A stretch of DNA of 64,000 nt from NCBI RefSeq assembly GCF_965139615.1, contig NZ_CBCSIQ010000023.1, positions 1 through 64,000 of the forward strand. Direction: 5' to 3'. The position numbers and the translations under genes are program-made. The notes beneath the pieces were generated by a model. The model made no database searches, was not told where the DNA came from, and saw nothing but the letters and a program-made list of their open reading frames with translations. Below are positions 8,883 through 15,900 of this stretch, piece after piece. How positions within the stretch are numbered: the stretch's first letter is position 1; every line of letters starts with the position of its first letter. This DNA is from Kerstersia similis. Lineage in GTDB: Bacteria; Pseudomonadota; Gammaproteobacteria; Burkholderiales; Burkholderiaceae_B.

Positions 8883-9212
8883 ATGCGGCTGCTCGCACTG
8901 CTACTGTTGCTTCTGGTTGGGTTGATCCAGTACCCCTTGTGGTTAGGCAAGGGGGGCTGGTTTGCAACCCATGAGTTGCAGCAACAACTGGTCGAACAGC
9001 TGGATGTCAACGAAGGCCTGCGGGCGCGCAATCTGGCGCTGGATGCTGAAGTGCGTGATTTGCGCACGGGAACGGAAGCCCTGGAGGAACGTGCCCGGGG
9101 TGAATTGAGCATGATGCGCCAGGAAGAAGTATTTGTTCGTATCCTGCCGCATGGTGCCCCGCTGCCGGAAGTCAAACGGCCGGAAACGGCCGCGCAGAAC
9201 CGCCGGCGTTGA
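8883..9212 (+). CDS. ftsB: Cell division protein FtsB
   Basis: Small bitopic septum protein that forms the FtsQLB complex, which activates FtsWI. 109 aa: a cytoplasmic stub, one membrane helix (MRLLALLLLLLVGLIQYPLWLG), the conserved GKGGW motif, then a periplasmic coiled coil (about residues 28-65, ELQQQLVEQLDVNEGLRARN). Start chosen at 8883 because family members begin at MRLL; an in-frame ATG at 8871 would add four residues. The gene follows eno by 60 bp and ends at the terminator at 9255. Confidence 0.92.
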   Translation: MRLLALLLLLLVGLIQYPLWLGKGGWFATHELQQQLVEQLDVNEGLRARNLALDAEVRDLRTGTEALEERARGELSMMRQEEVFVRILPHGAPLPEVKRPETAAQNRRR

Positions 9213-9254
9213 TGCAAGTGGTTTGATCTTGGCCTGCGCGCTGCGCCGAAACAT

Positions 9255-9288
9255 TGCCCCTGATGATTTTCACAGGGGCATTTCTTTT
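9255..9288 (+). terminator. Rho-independent terminator after ftsB
   Basis: Stem TGCCCCTG / CAGGGGCA with a 10-base loop, followed by TTTCTTTT. Lies 43 bp after the ftsB stop codon. Confidence 0.8.
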
Positions 9289-9409
9289 GCGGGGCAGCGG
9301 CGCGCCTGTCATGGCGCATGGCCGAGCAGGCATGCGCAGCAGGGAGGCCGTGCCATGGCAGGGCGGCGACCACCTTTTCCAAGCGAATCGGATTGGATGC
9401 TTGATCATC

Positions 9410-10246
9410 ATGTCTTTGACTGTGTTTATCTGGGTGCTGCTGGCGGCCGCGTGTCACGCGACCTGGAATGCGATTGTCAAAGGAGGCGCCGACACCTTGC
9501 TGACGACGGTGCTGGTTGCCGTGAGCGCCATGTTGATGGGCGCAGTCGTGCTGCCGTTCCTGGCGCCGCCGGCACAGGAAAGCTGGCCGTTCATTGCGGT
9601 GTCCACGGCCCTGCAGATTGTTTATTACCTGCTGCTGGCCAAGACCTATCAGATTGCCGATATGAGCCAGACCTATCCCGTCATGCGGGGCAGCGCGCCG
9701 CTGATCGTGGCAGGTATCGGCGTTGTCTTTCTCCATGATGCCATCGGACTGGCGGGCTGGTTGGGCATTGCAGTGATCTGCCTGGGCGTGCTGAGCATGG
9801 CCCTGGCCCGCGCCACAGGCAAAAGCGGCAACGGCATGCGCCTGGCGCTGTGCAATGCGTTGGTCATCGCCAGCTATACCTTGGTGGATGGCGCTGGCGT
9901 ACGGCTGTCCGGGTCGCCAGTGGCCTATACCTTATGGATCTTTCTGCTGACCGGGGTGCCGCTGCTGGTTTGGGCAGTCATTGTCCGTGCCGGACAATTT
10001 TTTCGCTATGCGCGGAAGAACTGGATGCTGGGGGCGGCAGGCGGGGCGGGAACCTTGCTGTCCTATGGTGTGGCTTTGTGGGCCATGACGCGCGCGCCCG
10101 TGGCCATGATCGCGGCCCTGAGGGAAACTTCCATTCTGTTCGGTATCTTGATCTCCGCGCTGGTGTTGAAAGAGCATGTCGGCCGCCAGCGTCTGCTGGC
10201 CGCAGCGATCATTGCCTTGGGCGCGGGCATTCTGCGGCTGGCCTAG
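9410..10246 (+). CDS. EamA-type (DMT superfamily) transporter
   Basis: Inner-membrane protein of 278 aa with about ten hydrophobic helices in two EamA repeats. It starts MSLTVFIWVLLAAACHATWNAIVKGG, a typical N-terminal EamA signature (HxxWN), and its second half ends with AALRETSILFGILISALVLKEH, the usual second-repeat signature, then a short helix. Start chosen at 9410 because upstream in-frame residues are polar and unlike the family. Substrate unknown; relatives export amino acids or small metabolites. It stands alone between the ftsB terminator and a convergent reverse-strand gene. Confidence 0.88.
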   Translation: MSLTVFIWVLLAAACHATWNAIVKGGADTLLTTVLVAVSAMLMGAVVLPFLAPPAQESWPFIAVSTALQIVYYLLLAKTYQIADMSQTYPVMRGSAPLIVAGIGVVFLHDAIGLAGWLGIAVICLGVLSMALARATGKSGNGMRLALCNALVIASYTLVDGAGVRLSGSPVAYTLWIFLLTGVPLLVWAVIVRAGQFFRYARKNWMLGAAGGAGTLLSYGVALWAMTRAPVAMIAALRETSILFGILISALVLKEHVGRQRLLAAAIIALGAGILRLA

Positions 10247-10293
10247 CCGTCCGCGCCGTGGCCGTGGCGCCAGGCACGATCGGGCGGCGGTGT

Positions 10294-11358
10294 TCATTGG
10301 GCGCAACAGAGCAGGACGCCGCAAAGTGGCTCGCTGGCTTCGGGCAGGCCGTGGGCTGGTGGTTCGGGTTCCAGGGAGGGCGTGGCGGGTGGGCTGGTGC
10401 TGTCAGGACGGAGGTGTTCAAGCGGCGGGCTGGCAGATGATGGCAGTGTGCCAGGCGCCTCGGGGCTGCCGGGTCTTGCAGGGGCAGGCAGTTCGTGTGG
10501 CAGCGCCTGGACGGAGTCCCTGTCTGGGGGCCGTGGCAGGGCGTTGCCCGGTGGTGACAGGCTTTGCAGCCGGCGTTGCGGCCAAGGCCAGGCTTCGGAT
10601 GCCATGGGCAACGAGGCTGTGCGATAGATAGGCCAGAGCCCGGCCCGGGCGATTTGCCCGCCTTCACTGTCTGCCTGATCCGGCGCTAACGAGCGGCTCA
10701 GTTGCAAGAACCAGCGCGCGGGTGCGCTGAGCGGCTGATGCAGGTAGCGCAATCTTAGTGTCAGCAGATTGGCTTCAAAGACATCCTGGCCGGAGGTCGG
10801 TCCCTTGCCTTGTGGCCATCCTTGGGACAGATGTTCCTGGTGGCGCAGATCCTGATAGTAGAAGGCTAAAGCGGCGGTGCTGGCAGTGGCATGGGCCGCG
10901 GCAATATTGCCCCTCGTGTCGCGTCCGGGGGCGGCATGGTCGGCCAGGCTGGCGGGGCCGGGATTGAGGATATCCAGACGCCAGACCGCCAATCCGCTGG
11001 CAGATTGGCGCCGCTGCCAATTTTGGTGCAAGCGAGTGCCAGGCGTGTGGCCGGGTGTGTCCGGCAGGCTGGCACGCATGGCGTGTTCAAAGGCCTGTTG
11101 CATGGCGTGCGGGCTGGCATGGTCGCTGGCTCCGGCGCGCAGGGCTTCGAGCAGGGCCAATTCTGCAATCTGGGCAGTGTTGCGGGCATGCCAGAATTCC
11201 AGCGTTGCCAATGTCAGGACACCTAGTATCACAAGCGCCAGGGAGGATTCCGCCATGGCGCTGCCCGCTTGGGACTGAGGCCGTGCCGGCAAATGGGGAT
11301 AGCTTGCCCGGGCAGGGGCAGTGGCAGATAGCGCAGGCGGACAATGCGGAAGGCGCAT
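10294..11358 (-). CDS. TadE-like pseudopilin-domain protein with proline-rich tail
   Basis: 354 aa. After a basic N-terminus comes QAGSAMAESSLALVILGVLTLATLEFWHARN (about 30-60): a Gly, then a Glu five residues later, then one hydrophobic helix. This is the layout of TadE/TadG-type proteins. A middle region (60-230) contains aromatic motifs such as ALAFYYQDLRHQEH and LRLRYLHQPLSAPARWFLQ. The last about 120 residues are rich in Pro, Ser and Glu and end in CGVLLCCAQ. No other Tad/Flp pilus gene is nearby, so it is an orphan and its partner is unknown. The start could instead be the internal MAESS at residue 35. An octamer tandem repeat lies 80 bp upstream. Confidence 0.65.
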   Translation of the reverse strand: MRLPHCPPALSATAPARASYPHLPARPQSQAGSAMAESSLALVILGVLTLATLEFWHARNTAQIAELALLEALRAGASDHASPHAMQQAFEHAMRASLPDTPGHTPGTRLHQNWQRRQSASGLAVWRLDILNPGPASLADHAAPGRDTRGNIAAAHATASTAALAFYYQDLRHQEHLSQGWPQGKGPTSGQDVFEANLLTLRLRYLHQPLSAPARWFLQLSRSLAPDQADSEGGQIARAGLWPIYRTASLPMASEAWPWPQRRLQSLSPPGNALPRPPDRDSVQALPHELPAPARPGSPEAPGTLPSSASPPLEHLRPDSTSPPATPSLEPEPPAHGLPEASEPLCGVLLCCAQ

Positions 11359-11438
11359 GACGGACGGGCAGGGGGGAGGCCGGTTACGGATCCAGTCTGC
11401 GCGTTTGCAAAGAAGCTGTCAGGTCGCAATACTACGGT

Positions 11439-11502
11439 GGCGTTCAGGCGTTCAGGCGTTCAGGCGTTCAGGCGTTCAGGCGTTCAGGCGTTCGGGCGTT
11501 CA
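11439..11502. repeat. Eight tandem copies of an 8-bp unit (GGCGTTCA)
   Basis: Eight uninterrupted head-to-tail copies of GGCGTTCA; the seventh differs at its last base (GGCGTTCG). The array lies 80 bp upstream of the start codon of the reverse-strand TadE-like gene, in its promoter or leader region. Short non-triplet arrays of this kind tend to change copy number by slippage. Biological role here is inference. Confidence 0.9.
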
Positions 11503-11598
11503 GAGACTCAGATATTCAGACAGGCATGTGGTAGCCAGGCTGTTACTGAGGGGCGGTGCAGCCGGCGGAAGCCCTGGCGCGCGAGCTTGTGTGGCGCC

Positions 11599-11629
11599 AA
11601 AAGAAAGCCGGCCACGCAAGGGGGCCGGC
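11599..11629 (-). terminator. Rho-independent terminator after hslO
   Basis: On the reverse strand a GCCGGCC / GGCCGGC stem with a 9-base loop is followed by TTTCTTTT. It lies 50 bp past the hslO stop codon and would end the AMP-binding/gamma-CA/hslO transcript. Confidence 0.75.
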
Positions 11630-11678
11630 GAAGTACGTCAGGCGTACACATCAGGCGTGAAGCACAGCGTTGCCGCGC

Positions 11679-12617
11679 TTAGTGCCGGGTGTCAGCCTGG
11701 TCGGCGTTACCGGTCGGGCTGGGAGCGGCAAACAGCGCTGCTGTATCGACAGCATCGAAGACATAGGGCTTGCCGCAGAAGTCGCATTGCACTTCGATCT
11801 GGCCCTGTTCTGCGATGATCGAGTCGGTTTCCTGCTGGCCCAGCATGCGCAGCATGCCAGCGACACGCTCGCGGGTGCAGGGGCAGAAGTAGCGGATGCT
11901 GCGTGGCGGCAGTTCCAGCAGGCTCTCTTCCCAGAACAGGCGGTGAATCAGGATATCGGTATCGTTGCTGAGCAGCTCCTGGTAGCTCAGCGTGCCGGCC
12001 AGCGTCGTGGCGCGTTCCCAGGTGTCATCCATCTGGTCTGCGGGCAATTCGCTGTCGGTGGCCAGTGTGCCACCGTGATCCGGCAGGCGCTGGATCAGCA
12101 GTCCGGCTGCCCGTTTGTCATTGGCAGCCAGCCACAAGCGCGTGTCGAGCTGCTCGGAGGACTTCATATAGTGTTCCAGCACTTCGGACACGTTTTCACC
12201 GATCAGCGGCACGACGGCCTGATAGGCTTGCTGACCAGGCAATTTGTTGCGCGGGTCGAGGACGGCGACGAAGCGGCCCTGGCCACCAGGGTTCAGCAGC
12301 GCCTGCAGCCCTACGCCTTGCGGCCAGGCCTGTCCTGAGCGCAGTTTGACAGTGGCGCGTATGGAGAGATCGCTGCGGCATTCGACCACCAGCAGGGCAA
12401 TGGCGCCGTCGCCCTGGATCTGCAGCAACAGCGAGCCATCCAGCTTCAGGTTGGCCGTCAGCAGCGTGGCAGCAGCCACCAGCTCGCCAAGCAGGTCACG
12501 TACGCCCTCCGGGTACTGGGCGTGCTGCAGGGAGTCCTGCCAGGATTGATCCAGCGAGGCGGTGACAACACGCACGCGCTGGTCGGTAAAAAGGTATTTT
12601 TTCAGGGTGTCGGTCAT
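11679..12617 (-). CDS. hslO: Redox-regulated chaperone Hsp33
   Basis: Cytosolic holdase chaperone switched on by oxidation. 312 aa. The C-terminal zinc switch is complete: Cys245 and Cys247 in RYFCPCTRERV and Cys278 and Cys281 in CDFCGKPYVFD. Oxidation releases zinc and forms two disulfides. The N-terminal substrate-binding domain opens MTDTLKKYLFTDQRVRV. The ATG at 12617 is preferred to an in-frame GTG nine bases earlier. It is the last gene of a reverse-strand cluster, 45 bp after the gamma-carbonic anhydrase-like gene. Confidence 0.96.
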   Translation of the reverse strand: MTDTLKKYLFTDQRVRVVTASLDQSWQDSLQHAQYPEGVRDLLGELVAAATLLTANLKLDGSLLLQIQGDGAIALLVVECRSDLSIRATVKLRSGQAWPQGVGLQALLNPGGQGRFVAVLDPRNKLPGQQAYQAVVPLIGENVSEVLEHYMKSSEQLDTRLWLAANDKRAAGLLIQRLPDHGGTLATDSELPADQMDDTWERATTLAGTLSYQELLSNDTDILIHRLFWEESLLELPPRSIRYFCPCTRERVAGMLRMLGQQETDSIIAEQGQIEVQCDFCGKPYVFDAVDTAALFAAPSPTGNADQADTRH

Positions 12618-12662
12618 GATGGTCACATCTTAACTCAAGCCCCTGTCAGGCTGGCAGGGGTG

Positions 12663-13184
12663 TCAGGCGATGCGTTGCAGTCGGTGACGGTAGCGCTGCG
12701 CGCGCGCCACATAACGTTCGGTGTTGGCATGCATGCCGGTAATTTCTTCGTCGCTGAGGGTACGGACGATCTTGCCGACACCAATGACGAGTGATCGGTC
12801 GGGAATCTGGCGTCCTTCGGGCACCAGCGCGCCCGCACCGATCAGGCAGTCCCGGCCGATCACGGCGCCATTGAGGATGACGGCCTGGATTCCCACCAGG
12901 CTGCCGCTGCCGACGGTACAGCCATGCAGCATGGCCTGGTGGCCGACTGTGACATTGGCTTCGACCGTCATGGGAAAGCCTGGATCGGCGTGCAGGATAC
13001 AGCCATCCTGAATATTGCTGTTGGCGCCGACGACAATGGGAGCGCTGTCGCCACGCAGAATCGTGCCGGGCCAGAGGCCGGCGCCTGCATGGATGGTGAC
13101 GTCGCCAATGACGACGGCATTCTCGAAGAGATAGGCATCCGGGTCGATGCGGGGTGTCAGATCATCCAGCTGATAAACAGGCAT
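12663..13184 (-). CDS. Gamma-carbonic anhydrase family protein
   Basis: 173-aa left-handed beta-helix (hexapeptide repeat) protein of the YrdA/CaiE/PaaY type. Repeats such as NAVVIGDVTIHAGAGLWPG, LRGDSAPIVVGANSNIQDG, and NVTVGHQAMLHGC supply the three zinc-binding His (ILHAD, VGHQAMLHG). A C-terminal helix (DEEITGMHANTERYVARAQRYRHRL) is typical. Members form trimers, and some hydrate CO2 or hydrolyse thioesters; activity here is not shown. Start fixed at MPVYQLDD. It is 16 bp downstream of the AMP-binding gene, so probably co-transcribed. Confidence 0.9.
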   Translation of the reverse strand: MPVYQLDDLTPRIDPDAYLFENAVVIGDVTIHAGAGLWPGTILRGDSAPIVVGANSNIQDGCILHADPGFPMTVEANVTVGHQAMLHGCTVGSGSLVGIQAVILNGAVIGRDCLIGAGALVPEGRQIPDRSLVIGVGKIVRTLSDEEITGMHANTERYVARAQRYRHRLQRIA

Positions 13185-13200
13185 AGTCGGTCGGGGGGAG

Positions 13201-14631
13201 TCAGGCCGTGGTGTTTGTGGCCCGGCGGACACGCAAGGCTGCCGGAGCGGTCGGCCGGTTGTTAGGGCGGGACGCCACCGGTTTGCTGCTGCGGCCGGCA
13301 CCATGGTGTTTCTCCATGACGAGCGGCGGCTGGGGCAGAATACGACCTTCGTTGTCGAGTGCTGCCTGCAGGCCTGTGCGCATCCAGGTGGCTGGCGCGG
13401 GCTGGATTTCCCCCTGTTGCCAGATACCGACGGGAAAAAGCGGGTCGGGGTGGCCGTGGCGGTCATATTGTCGCAACGCCAGTTCTCCCTGAACGCCTGG
13501 GGGGAGTTCGTTGTCGGCATCATCCACCGCCGCCAGATAATGCCCAGGGTAGGCGCGGCCGGGACTGTGATCGGAGACCGGCCATTTTTCTCCGCTGTCG
13601 CCAGCCAGGCCATACATGCCATGCGCGCCATAGACGGCATTGGGCCGGCGGCCCAGCAGTTCCTGGCAGCGCTGCATATCGGTTTCCCGACAGGCATCGG
13701 TCACGATCGCTGCAATGGCGTTAAGGCTGGCCAGCGGCAGGGGCGGGTGGCCGGGAGCACAGAATTCACGCAGGGTATCCTGGGTGGCTACCATGTCACT
13801 GATGCGCAGGCGATACAGGCGCGACAGCAGCGATGCGGCATCGGGCGGCTGCGTGATGGCAATGGCAGTGGCGCCGAAATACAGCGCGGGCAGGACAGCA
13901 CCCAGCAGCACATCGGCTTGCGCCCAGTTGGCTGCAATCCAGAGGCGATCCTTGCCGCGCGGGAACCAGTCCAGCGAGGCAACGAATGCAGGCAGATTGC
14001 CGATCAGCGCGCTGTGCGGCAGCAGGACGCCCGCGTGCTGCGGGCCGGCATCCAGGGGGAAGTGCAGGAGCGCCGGCGCATCCGGTGGCAGCGGCACAGG
14101 CTGCAGGCCGTTGGGCTGGCGCGCAAGCAATCCTTTCCAGGCAATGCAGTGTTCGCTGTCCATGCCCTGGCCCACCAGGCGCGTGCCTGCCGGCAGACGC
14201 GCACGTTCGGCCAAGTAGGCGGCGAGCACGGCGTCGTCGAGCAGTACCGCGCGGGGGGCGGATTGCCGCAGGCGCTGGGCCAGCTGCGTGGGCGGCATGC
14301 GGGAGGAAAGCGGCATGACGATGGCGCCCAGGGTCCAGGCGGCCAGGGAGGCAATGACCAGGTAGGCAGGATCAGACAGCAGCAGCGCGACGCGGTCGCC
14401 CCTTTGCACGCCCATGCGCGCCAGGCCGCCAGCCAGGCGGCTGGAAATATTCTGCAGTTGACCATACTGCCAGGTGGTAGCATCACCCTCGCTTTTTTCC
14501 ACGACCAGCGCCACGCGACGGGCATCTGACGGACTGATCGACCATTGGACGCAACAGGGCTGCGCCAGATTGAACTGTGCAGGCAATAACCACCGGAAGG
14601 ATTCGTAAAGCTGCGAATATTGGTCGTTCAT
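13201..14631 (-). CDS. Degenerate AMP-binding (ANL superfamily) protein
   Basis: 476 aa, related to the N-terminal domain of acyl-CoA synthetases: TTWQYGQLQNISSRLAGGL, MGVQRGDRVALLLSDPAYLVIASLAAW and GAIVMPLSSRMP are family-like. The ATP-gripping motif (normally YTSGTTGxPKG) is replaced by LHFPLDAGPQHAGVLLPHSAL. The YGxTE motif reads VYGAHGMYG. The chain ends in a basic, proline-rich tail where the C-terminal domain with the catalytic lysine should be. It is therefore probably not a working ligase, or it has another role. The frame is open without stops, so it is not an obvious pseudogene. Start taken at MNDQYSQLYESF. Upstream of, and likely co-transcribed with, the gamma-CA gene. Confidence 0.8.
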   Translation of the reverse strand: MNDQYSQLYESFRWLLPAQFNLAQPCCVQWSISPSDARRVALVVEKSEGDATTWQYGQLQNISSRLAGGLARMGVQRGDRVALLLSDPAYLVIASLAAWTLGAIVMPLSSRMPPTQLAQRLRQSAPRAVLLDDAVLAAYLAERARLPAGTRLVGQGMDSEHCIAWKGLLARQPNGLQPVPLPPDAPALLHFPLDAGPQHAGVLLPHSALIGNLPAFVASLDWFPRGKDRLWIAANWAQADVLLGAVLPALYFGATAIAITQPPDAASLLSRLYRLRISDMVATQDTLREFCAPGHPPLPLASLNAIAAIVTDACRETDMQRCQELLGRRPNAVYGAHGMYGLAGDSGEKWPVSDHSPGRAYPGHYLAAVDDADNELPPGVQGELALRQYDRHGHPDPLFPVGIWQQGEIQPAPATWMRTGLQAALDNEGRILPQPPLVMEKHHGAGRSSKPVASRPNNRPTAPAALRVRRATNTTA

Positions 14632-14781
14632 AGGCCCGTGGACAGGGAAGACGCCAGCTCGTGACGATCTACCCGCATGTAGTGAACATGCAGGCAAATC
14701 GTGCACAAATGTCTGCGTCGGTATGCTTTCACGCCATAAGCATGAACCAGGGCGAAGGTTTGCGCAATATGCCTGATCGCT

Positions 14782-15708
14782 TTAGCGTGTTTTCCCCGAC
14801 GCTCGCAGGCCGGTGGTTTTGCTTTTCCGGCTCAGGGCCGAGGGCAGGGCGGGCAGCGAAACCGGTTGGTGCGATGCGGCCGGGTGGCGCGTATGCAGGT
14901 TGGCATAGACAGACCAGTCAATCAAGGACAGCTTGCCGTCATGGTCTTCTGTCAGGGCAGACAGGCTTTCTACCCAATCGCCATCGTTGCAATAGAGGAT
15001 GCCGTCGATATCACGCATTTCCGGCTTGTGGATATGGCCGCAGATGATGCCGTGCATGCCGCGGCGGCGGGCTTCTCCGGCCAGGGCTTCTTCGAAATCC
15101 GTGATGTAGGACACGGCATTCTTGACTTTGTGTTTCAGGTACTGGGACAGCGACCAGTAGTGCAGGCCGCGCCGGTGGCGAAACCGGTTGTAGTGATTAT
15201 TGAGCCAGATGGCGCAGGTATAGAGACGGTCGCCCAGATAGGCCAGCCATTTTCCATGCTGGATGACCGCATCGAAGCGGTCGCCGTGCATCACCAGAAA
15301 GCGGCGTTTGTCAGCGGTGAGATGTTCGATTTCGTCGTGGATTTCGATGTCGCCGAAGGCATAGCCCAGGAATTGCCGGGCGAATTCATCATGGTTGCCC
15401 GGAATGAAATACACCCGTGTGCCATTGCGTGACAGGCGCAGTATCTTTTGCACCACATCATTGTGCGCACGAGGCCAGTGCCAGTGACGCCGCAGCTGCC
15501 AGCCGTCGATGATATCGCCGACCAGGTAGAGCGTCTGGGTTTCGTTGTATTCGAGGAAGTCGAGCAGGAAATTGGCCTTGCAGCCCGATGAGCCCAGATG
15601 CAGGTCCGAGATCCACAGCGTACGCCAGCGCTTGACCGTTTTGCCGCCGGTTTCCGCAGGCTCTGGATCTTGTCCGGCCTGGGCATCTGAATGAGGCGAG
15701 GTGGTCAT
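14782..15708 (-). CDS. LpxH-like metallophosphoesterase (COG2908)
   Basis: 308 aa calcineurin-like phosphoesterase. All metal-binding blocks are present: SDLHLGSSG, GDIIDGW, GNHDEFARQF, HGDRFD and GHIHKPEMRDI. It belongs to the UDP-2,3-diacylglucosamine diphosphatase-like group whose members are about 250-300 aa, longer than E. coli LpxH. The long basic C-terminal tail (about 265-308) is not part of the catalytic fold. The start at 15708 has GGGAG upstream. Lipid A function is inference; some family members act on other substrates. 150 bp separate it from the AMP-binding gene. Confidence 0.85.
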   Translation of the reverse strand: MTTSPHSDAQAGQDPEPAETGGKTVKRWRTLWISDLHLGSSGCKANFLLDFLEYNETQTLYLVGDIIDGWQLRRHWHWPRAHNDVVQKILRLSRNGTRVYFIPGNHDEFARQFLGYAFGDIEIHDEIEHLTADKRRFLVMHGDRFDAVIQHGKWLAYLGDRLYTCAIWLNNHYNRFRHRRGLHYWSLSQYLKHKVKNAVSYITDFEEALAGEARRRGMHGIICGHIHKPEMRDIDGILYCNDGDWVESLSALTEDHDGKLSLIDWSVYANLHTRHPAASHQPVSLPALPSALSRKSKTTGLRASGKTR

Positions 15709-15860
15709 GGCGGCTCCCGTGCGATGGCATTGCCAACATGGAAACATGGCGGGATGACGCGTTTGTGACCGAACGGTCGGATCTCGTGGTCGGCGGGAGG
15801 GGCTCAGCGCGTTTCCTGGTGTTTCAGGGGGGCTGAGCGTTTGCCGTGTGTGCAGGTGGA

Positions 15861-15889
15861 CTGCGCGCCACCGGAACGGTGGCGCGCAG
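15861..15889. other. Strong hairpin downstream of the methyltransferase gene
   Basis: Perfect 12-bp stem CTGCGCGCCACC / GGTGGCGCGCAG with loop GGAAC, 12 bp after the reverse-strand rlmL stop codon. No U-run follows on that strand, so termination is likely but not certain. Confidence 0.5.
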
Positions 15890-15900
15890 ACGTAGCGTGA

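Larger units (their letters stand above)
11359..11678. other. Intergenic region with octamer repeat and terminator
   Basis: 320 bp between the TadE-like gene and the end of hslO, both on the reverse strand. It holds the tandem octamer repeat (11439-11502) and the hslO terminator (11599-11629), listed separately. No supported gene. Confidence 0.6.

Noticed and set aside
11439..11502. Octamer array as a CRISPR
   Set aside because: Unit of 8 bp with no spacers, and no cas genes nearby.
13303..14529. 408-codon open frame on the + strand
   Set aside because: Opposite the AMP-binding protein, which has recognisable ANL sequence blocks and a sensible start and neighbours.
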